64,000 nt of DNA, taken from positions 1-64,000 of the forward strand of contig NZ_JAUCZG010000008.1 in NCBI RefSeq assembly GCF_030373225.1, given 5' to 3'. The notes beneath the pieces were generated by a model. It was not told the origin of the DNA. It saw nothing but the letters and a program-made list of their open reading frames with translations, and did no database searches. This stretch comes from Hydrogenophaga sp. (GTDB lineage Bacteria; Pseudomonadota; Gammaproteobacteria; Burkholderiales; Burkholderiaceae_C). A program made the translations under genes and the position numbers. Of the stretch, positions 59,549-64,000 are shown in pieces. How positions within the stretch are numbered: position 1 is the first letter of the stretch; each line of letters starts with the position of its first letter.

Positions 59549-60450
59549 GCGGCCACCGTCTCCAGTGCGTGGCCGGCGTGGTCGCGTGCCATGGCGGCTT
59601 CATCGAGCAGCAGCTGCAGCCCGGGCAGATCGGTGTCCCACTCGATCAGCGTGGGCACGGCGCCAAACCGCGAAAGCGCGTGGCGGTAGAGCGACCAGAC
59701 CGCAGGCACCACCCGGCTGCCGTGGTCGTCGATCACGATGTCGCCACAGTCCAGGTGACCGGCCAGGTGCAGCTCGGCCACGGCCGGCGGTTCAATGGCG
59801 TCGAGCCAATCGCGGCAAGCGCTCAGCGGATCCTGCAACGAGCCTTGGAGCCTGTCGTTGAGCGCGTTCACAAACAGGTTGTTCACGTCCACGAGGAGCT
59901 GGCAGCCGGTGCGTCGGGCCAGCAGGTTGAGGAACCCGGGCTCGTCGAGTTCGTTCCCCCGCCATCGCACATAGGCCGAGAGGTTTTCCACCGCGATCGG
60001 GCGGCGCAGGCGGTCCTGCACGCGTTGCACGTTGGCGCGCATGGCGTCGAGCGCGGCTCGGGTGAACGGGGTCGGCAGCAGGTCGGAGGCGTGCACGGCG
60101 CTGGCGGGCTGAAACGACAGCCCGCCCCGGGCAAAACTGGCGTGGTCGCTGACACGCACCGGCTCGATCTCGGCCACCAGGGCCGCGAGCTGGTCGAGGT
60201 GTGCCTCGTCGATGCCGGTGGCCGATCCCAGCGACAGGCCCACGCCGTGCAGGCTGACGGGGTAGTGTTCGCGCCCCTGGCGCAGCACTGCACGCGCAGC
60301 GCCTCCGGGCGCGAAGAAGTTCTCGGAATGGACCTCGATGAAGTCCAGGGCCGGCTGCCGCTGCAGCAGCTCGGCGTGATGGGGGTGCCGCCAGCCGATG
60401 CCCACAGGTGCGACCTGGCAGGTCGGCAGGAGTGGCCCGGCGGCGGTCAT
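59545..60450 (-). CDS. bufB: MNIO-family enzyme BufB (DUF692, multinuclear iron oxidase)
   Basis: 301 residues, TIM-barrel fold. Metal-ligand segments of the family are visible: [13 protein letters not shown] near residue 17, [11 protein letters not shown] near 36, [15 protein letters not shown] near 65-79, [12 protein letters not shown] near 98, [13 protein letters not shown] near 150, [12 protein letters not shown] near 187, ELHLAGHLD near 227 and LIEWDTDLP near 268. MNIO enzymes oxidatively modify cysteines of small precursors. It follows bufA by 28 bp. Confidence 0.93.
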   Translation of the reverse strand: MTAAGPLLPTCQVAPVGIGWRHPHHAELLQRQPALDFIEVHSENFFAPGGAARAVLRQGREHYPVSLHGVGLSLGSATGIDEAHLDQLAALVAEIEPVRVSDHASFARGGLSFQPASAVHASDLLPTPFTRAALDAMRANVQRVQDRLRRPIAVENLSAYVRWRGNELDEPGFLNLLARRTGCQLLVDVNNLFVNALNDRLQGSLQDPLSACRDWLDAIEPPAVAELHLAGHLDCGDIVIDDHGSRVVPAVWSLYRHALSRFGAVPTLIEWDTDLPGLQLLLDEAAMARDHAGHALETVAA

Positions 60451-60478
60451 GTACTTGGTCTTGAGCGGGAGGCTGCGA

Positions 60479-60760
60479 TCAGGACTTCTTCATGTCCATC
60501 TTGGCCTGCTCCTGGCTGACGCCACCCATCTGCTTGCAGGTGCCGGCGGGCACGTATTTCCACTCGCCCTTGTCGTTGTCGACCTTGGACTGGCCGGCGC
60601 ACGAATGCGTGCCGGCGATGTTGGCGCAATCGTTCTGGCCTGCCTTGGCGATGCCGAAGCATTTTTCCTTGGCGGCGTTCTGCGCGAAGGCCGGCGAAGA
60701 GAGCAGGGCCAGCGACATCAGCGAGGTGGCGGCGGCGGCGATCATGGTGCGTTGGTTCAT
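60479..60760 (-). CDS. bufA: Bufferin precursor BufA (DUF2282, cysteine-containing secreted peptide)
   Basis: 93 residues. The signal peptide (about 1-26) ends SSPAFAQ. The mature part has four cysteines, Cys34 ([14 protein letters not shown]), Cys45, Cys54 ([10 protein letters not shown]) and Cys75 ([10 protein letters not shown]), the DUF2282 pattern. In characterised systems such peptides are modified at cysteine by the MNIO enzyme and bind copper in the periplasm; that role is inferred here. GGAGCTTCCC precedes the ATG, and a candidate ECF promoter lies 95-118 bp upstream. Confidence 0.92.
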   Translation of the reverse strand: MNQRTMIAAAATSLMSLALLSSPAFAQNAAKEKCFGIAKAGQNDCANIAGTHSCAGQSKVDNDKGEWKYVPAGTCKQMGGVSQEQAKMDMKKS

Positions 60761-60853
60761 GGGAAGCTCCTGGAAGAAGAAAGGAAGAGGTTGAAGAACA
60801 ACCCGCCGCGTTGCCTGGCGCAGGCGTCTGCTTCAGCAGCGGGTTGTGGGTTG

Positions 60854-60878
60854 GTCAGGCGCCGGGCCGCTTTCTTAC
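60854..60878 (-). promoter_or_regulatory. Candidate ECF-sigma promoter of bufABC
   Basis: Read on the minus strand: GTAAGAAA (60878-60871) and CTGAC (60858-60854), starting exactly 20 bases apart. The same arrangement occurs upstream of the TlpA-like gene (61492/61472). It lies in the 138-bp gap between that gene and bufA. Confidence 0.5.
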
Positions 60879-60898
60879 GCCGCTTTGAAAAAATGGGT

Positions 60899-61444
60899 TC
60901 AGAGCAGGTCGGCGATGCGGTCCCAGGCTTCGGGCGGAATGCGGCCCTGGTACTGCTCCACCAGTTGCCCGTTCTTGTCGAGCAGGAAGGCGGCGGGCAG
61001 GGTGGCGGTCGGGCCGAAGCTGTCGCGGTAGCCGGGCTCTCCCGTCCACAGCGTGGTGAAGCGCTGGCTGGCCGGCACGGTGAGGTTGACCAGTTGCTGG
61101 TAGCTCAGCGCGTTGCCGCGTTGGCGGTCGGTGCTCACGCTGACCAGCTCGAAGGCCTGGCCTGCCCAACCCCGTGCATTGGCACGCAGCTCGGGCATCT
61201 TGTCGCGACAGACCGCACAGTCGGTCGACCAGAACACCACCATGACCACCTTGCCGCGCAGCGACATCAGGTCGAAGGCCCGGCCGTCGAGCGTGCTGCC
61301 GCGCAGCTGCGGGCTCGTCCCGCGGCTGGCGGTGATCTCGCTGGTTTGGGCCGCGGCGACCGGCGCGAACAGGGCGGCGGCGATGGCCAGGGTGGCAAGG
61401 AGGGCAGCGAAGGCTGCGCTGAAACGGGGCTGCAACAGGGACAT
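60899..61444 (-). CDS. TlpA/thioredoxin-like secreted oxidoreductase
   Basis: 181 residues. The N-terminal signal or anchor (about 10-35) exports it. The thioredoxin fold has the redox motif STDCAVCRDKMPEL (CAVC near residue 78-81) after VVMVVFWS, and the cis-proline segment TLPAAFLLDKNGQLV near 150. The start MSLLQPRFS at 61444 follows a perfect GGAGG. It may keep bufferin cysteines reduced before modification, since it lies directly upstream of bufABC and opposite the ECF sigma gene. Confidence 0.85.
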   Translation of the reverse strand: MSLLQPRFSAAFAALLATLAIAAALFAPVAAAQTSEITASRGTSPQLRGSTLDGRAFDLMSLRGKVVMVVFWSTDCAVCRDKMPELRANARGWAGQAFELVSVSTDRQRGNALSYQQLVNLTVPASQRFTTLWTGEPGYRDSFGPTATLPAAFLLDKNGQLVEQYQGRIPPEAWDRIADLL

Positions 61445-61467
61445 GGGAACCTCCGGGGTGTCCTTCA

Positions 61468-61492
61468 GTCGGCCTGACAGCCGTTTCATTAC
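61468..61492 (-). promoter_or_regulatory. Candidate ECF-sigma promoter of the TlpA-like gene
   Basis: Minus strand GTAATGAAAC (61492-61483) and CCGAC (61472-61468). The spacing equals that of the bufA candidate, and CGGC occurs at the same internal position in both. A start near 61458 would leave a leader of about 15 nt with the Shine-Dalgarno sequence. Confidence 0.5.
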
Positions 61493-61503
61493 ACTCACCC
61501 CCC

Positions 61504-62100
61504 ATGCCGCAGCCCCCTTCTCCTTCGTTCGAGCAACAAGTCGCGGATCTGCGGGGCTACCTGCTCAAGTTCGCGCGCCTGCAACTGCGCAACGACGCCT
61601 GGGCCGAGGACGCGGTGTCCGAGACCGTGCTGGCCGCGATTTCCCGCCCGCAAGGCTTCGCGCAGCGCTCCCAGCTCAAGACCTGGCTGGTGGGCATCCT
61701 CAAGCACAAGATCATCGATGCCCTGCGGCACAACAGCCGCGAGGTGTGTCTGCCCGGCGGCAGTGATGACGAAGGAAGCGACCCGCTGGACCACATGGCC
61801 TTCAAGACCGACGGACACTTCGCCGAGAAACCCGCCGAGTGGGGCAATCCCGAGCAGGACATGAGCAGCCGGCAGTTCTTCGCGGTGCTCGAGGCCTGCA
61901 CCGACAAGCTGCCGCCGGTGCAGGGACGCCTGTTCCTGATGCGCGAATGGCTGGAGCTCTCGAGCGAGGACATCTGTAAGGAACTCTCGCTGACCCCGAC
62001 CAACCTTTATGTGCAGCTGCACCGTGCACGGTTGCGGCTGCGGGAATGTCTTGAACTGAACTGGTTTGCCCGAGCACCCACCCGACCGAGTCCACCATGA
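61504..62100 (+). CDS. ECF RNA polymerase sigma factor (RpoE-like)
   Basis: 198 residues. Region 2: YLLKFARLQLRNDAWAEDAV and TWLVGILKHKIIDALRHNSR (about 18-80). Region 4: LPPVQGRLFLMREWLELSSE and LSLTPTNLYVQLHRARLRLR (about 138-180), the helix-turn-helix that reads the -35. A ~45-residue acidic linker (SDDEGSDPLDHM and on) separates them, longer than in minimal ECFs. The ATG of the anti-sigma gene overlaps its stop (ATGA). It is divergent from the TlpA-like gene by 59 bp and is the likely regulator of that gene and of bufABC. Confidence 0.93.
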   Translation: MPQPPSPSFEQQVADLRGYLLKFARLQLRNDAWAEDAVSETVLAAISRPQGFAQRSQLKTWLVGILKHKIIDALRHNSREVCLPGGSDDEGSDPLDHMAFKTDGHFAEKPAEWGNPEQDMSSRQFFAVLEACTDKLPPVQGRLFLMREWLELSSEDICKELSLTPTNLYVQLHRARLRLRECLELNWFARAPTRPSPP

Positions 62101-62306
62101 AGCCCGTTTATCCGTTGCGCCGCACCTGCAAGGAGGTCTCCGCGCTGCTCGTTGCCCGCGAAGACCGCGCCTTGCCACTGGCCGATCGCCTGGCGCTGCG
62201 CCTGCACATGGCCATGTGCCAGGCCTGCCCGCGGTTCGAGCGCCAGCTGCTGACCCTGCGCAGCGCCATGGGCCAGTGGCGCCACTATTCCGACAACGAC
62301 CTCTGA
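62097..62306 (+). CDS. Small zinc-finger anti-sigma factor (zf-HC2 type)
   Basis: 69 residues with a zinc-binding H-x3-C-x2-C motif (HMAMCQAC, near residues 36-43) and an earlier Cys near residue 11 (RTCKEVSALL), the zf-HC2/ChrR-like pattern. It has no membrane segment, so it would be a soluble sensor. It would bind the ECF sigma and release it on loss of zinc or thiol oxidation. Coupled to the sigma gene by an ATGA overlap. It converges on ftsY with four bases between the stops. Confidence 0.87.
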   Translation: MKPVYPLRRTCKEVSALLVAREDRALPLADRLALRLHMAMCQACPRFERQLLTLRSAMGQWRHYSDNDL

Positions 62307-62310
62307 GCGC

Positions 62311-63324
62311 TCAGGACAGCAGCGCCTGCGCGAATTCCCGCGCGTTGAAGGTTTCGAGGTCTTCCAGCTTTTCGCCCACACCGATGAAATAGATTGGCAC
62401 CGGCCGTTCGCGCGCGATGGCGCAGATCACCCCGCCTTTGGCCGTGCCGTCGAGCTTGGTGATGATGAGGCCGGTGAGGCCCAGGGTCTCATCGAAGGCC
62501 TTCACCTGCAGCAAGGCGTTCTGGCCGGTGTTGCCGTCGATGACCAGCAGGACCTCGTGTGGCGAGGTCGGGTCGGCCTTCTGCACCACGCGCTTGATCT
62601 TGCGCAGTTCTTCCATCAGGTGCAGTTGCGTCGGCAGGCGCCCGGCGGTGTCCACCAGCACCACGTCGCGCCCGCGGGCCCGTCCGGCGGTCACGGCATC
62701 AAAGCTCACCGCGGCCGGATCACCGCCCTGCTGGGTGATGATCTCCACCGTGTTCCGGTCGGCCCACACCGCGAGCTGTTCGCGCGCCGCAGCGCGGAAG
62801 GTGTCGGCAGCGGCCAGCAGCACGGTGGCACCGCCCTGCGCGAGGTGCCGGGTGAGTTTGCCGATGGAGGTGGTCTTGCCCGCGCCGTTGACGCCGGCGA
62901 CCATGATCACCGTGGGCTTGTGTTGACCGATCACCAGAGGCTTTTGCAGCGGCTTGAGCAACTCGGTGATGGCGTCGGCCAGCAATCCCTTGACGGCGGC
63001 CGGGTCGGTGGTCTTGCTCTCCTTGACCCGCCGCTTGAGATCGCTCAGCAGGTGGGCGGTGGCCTTCACGCCGGTGTCGGCCATCAGCAGCGCGGCTTCC
63101 AGTTCTTCGTACAGCGCGTCGTCGATCTGCGTACCGGTGAACACCGTGGTGATGCTCGATCCGGTCTTGCGCAGACCGCTCCGGAGCTTGTCCATCCAGC
63201 CCTGGCGCACCGGTGCGGCAGCGGGTGGCGGTGGCGCCAGTTCGACAGGAGGCGCGGCCTGCGGGGCAGCGGAAAGAGCCGGTGTGGGCTCGGCAGGGGC
63301 TTTTTTGCGAAAGAACGAGAACAT
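62311..63324 (-). CDS. ftsY: Signal recognition particle receptor FtsY
   Basis: 337 residues. GTPase that docks SRP-ribosome complexes at the inner membrane. After a short Ala/Pro-rich A-domain (about 8-40), shorter than in E. coli, comes the NG domain: G1 GVNGAGKTTSIGKL near residue 147, DTFRAAAREQL near 177, G3 DTAGRLPTQ near 225, G4 TKLDGTAKGG near 288 and the SRP-specific GVGEKLEDLETF near 315. MFSFFRKK at 63324 is the typical start with a membrane-targeting basic tip. It is divergent from the M16 protease gene by 29 bp. Confidence 0.96.
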   Translation of the reverse strand: MFSFFRKKAPAEPTPALSAAPQAAPPVELAPPPPAAAPVRQGWMDKLRSGLRKTGSSITTVFTGTQIDDALYEELEAALLMADTGVKATAHLLSDLKRRVKESKTTDPAAVKGLLADAITELLKPLQKPLVIGQHKPTVIMVAGVNGAGKTTSIGKLTRHLAQGGATVLLAAADTFRAAAREQLAVWADRNTVEIITQQGGDPAAVSFDAVTAGRARGRDVVLVDTAGRLPTQLHLMEELRKIKRVVQKADPTSPHEVLLVIDGNTGQNALLQVKAFDETLGLTGLIITKLDGTAKGGVICAIARERPVPIYFIGVGEKLEDLETFNAREFAQALLS

Positions 63325-63353
63325 TTGTCCATCTCTAGAATCCATTGCATTCT

Positions 63354-64000
63354 ATGAAACGCACATCGTTCCTGCCTGACGGGCGCCGCGCCGCACTGTC
63401 CCTCGCACTGGCTTTCATGGCCTTCGGGTCGATGGCTCAGACTCCTCCAGTCCCTTCCGTGGCTCCCGCCACCCCGGTTGCGCAGAGCTTCACGCTGTCC
63501 AACGGCATGACGCTGATCGTGCGACCCGACCGGCGCGCGCCCACGGTGGCCCACATGCTGTGGGTTCGGGTGGGCTCGATCGACGAGGTCGACGGCATCT
63601 CGGGCGTGGCCCACGTGCTCGAACACATGATGTTCAAGGGCACGCCCAGCCTGCAGCCGGGCGAGTTCTCGCGCCGCATCGCAGCGCTCGGCGGGCGCGA
63701 CAACGCTTTCACCAGCCGCGACGCCACGGCCTACCACCAGCAGGTGCCGGCCCAGGCGCTGGAGGCGGTGATGAAGCTCGAGGCCGACCGGTTTGCCAAC
63801 AACCGCTGGAACGACGAGGAGTTCAGGCGCGAGCTCGCGGTGGTGAAGGAAGAACGCCGCCAGCGCACCGAAGAGTCGCCGCGCGCGCGCATGTTCGAGG
63901 CGATGAACGCCATGGTCTACCAGGCCAGCCCCTACCGCCGGCCCATCATCGGCTGGATGAGCGACCTCGAATCGATGACGCCCGACGACGCGCGTGACTT
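63354..64000 (+). CDS. M16-family zinc metallopeptidase, 5' part (runs off the window)
   Basis: At least 215 residues; the gene continues beyond 64000. The N-terminal signal peptide (about 1-28, ending GSMAQ) exports it to the periplasm. The inverted zinc motif HVLEH in SGVAHVLEHMMFKGTP (near residue 80-95) defines M16 peptidases. The downstream acidic ligand lies in VKEERRQRTEESPRARMFE (near 165-183). In many proteobacteria two such genes sit next to ftsY/rsmD; the second should lie outside the window. The ATG at 63354 has a poor Shine-Dalgarno sequence. Confidence 0.92.
   Translation, partial: MKRTSFLPDGRRAALSLALAFMAFGSMAQTPPVPSVAPATPVAQSFTLSNGMTLIVRPDRRAPTVAHMLWVRVGSIDEVDGISGVAHVLEHMMFKGTPSLQPGEFSRRIAALGGRDNAFTSRDATAYHQQVPAQALEAVMKLEADRFANNRWNDEEFRRELAVVKEERRQRTEESPRARMFEAMNAMVYQASPYRRPIIGWMSDLESMTPDDARD

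Overview
This 64 kb window is GC-rich, densely coding bacterial chromosome. Gene content (trxB-ftsK-lolA-rarA order, an RpoH sigma factor preceded by a CIRCE operator, liv and TRAP transporters, selenoneine genes) and the short G/C-block intergenic repeats fit Betaproteobacteria, order Burkholderiales, most likely family Comamonadaceae (Hydrogenophaga/Variovorax-like). The sequence alone cannot fix the genus. I see no insertion sequence, prophage, CRISPR array, rRNA or tRNA.

Layout. 0-10 kb is housekeeping: an RsmB-type RNA methyltransferase, a membrane desaturase, ribosomal proteins L28/L33, thioredoxin reductase, a Crp/Fnr regulator, FtsK, LolA and RarA. 10-14 kb is a branched-chain amino acid ABC transporter (livHMGF) without its binding protein, behind a leader that carries a terminator-like hairpin. 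14-18.7 kb holds lysS, a membrane protein with a degenerate GGDEF domain, and rpoH. 18.7-28.8 kb is one module for an unknown substrate: a TRAP importer (dctPQM), XdhC and MocA-like cofactor maturation proteins, a TetR regulator with two operators, and a divergent molybdenum hydroxylase operon (CoxG, FAD, 2Fe-2S and Mo subunits). 28.9-36.9 kb is a mixed region: a chemotaxis-receptor relic, a cysteine-less glutaredoxin-like protein, a stand-alone BLUF photoreceptor, a stress protein, a YegD-type Hsp70, a lipoprotein, two PQQ-type sugar dehydrogenases and NnrU.

36.9-45.1 kb is the most interesting block. It carries ergothioneine genes (egtB, egtD), a phosphonate-type ABC transporter (phnDCEE) lying between them, and selenoneine genes senA and senB transcribed divergently from overlapping start codons. 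No complete senC (selenophosphate synthetase) is present. A 29-codon ORF directly after senB looks like the 5' stub of one.

45-58.6 kb holds RidA and HAD proteins, a DUF3047 protein, a fusion of a VTT membrane domain with a disulfide reductase, a small-molecule kinase, a two-domain glycosyltransferase of the families named for arsenosugar synthesis, a P-type ATPase, and a ynjBCDF-like transporter operon lacking ynjE. 58.7-62.3 kb is a bufferin-type locus (bufA-bufB-bufC) next to a TlpA-like thioredoxin and an ECF sigma/zinc-finger anti-sigma pair. The bufA and thioredoxin upstream regions share a candidate ECF promoter. The window ends with ftsY and the 5' part of an M16 protease gene.

Themes that tie genes together are thiol/selenium redox chemistry (trxB, egt/sen, Grx-like, TlpA-like, disulfide-reductase fusion), metal handling (buf, P-type ATPase, Mo hydroxylase) and stress response (rpoH-CIRCE, YegD, stress protein, BLUF).
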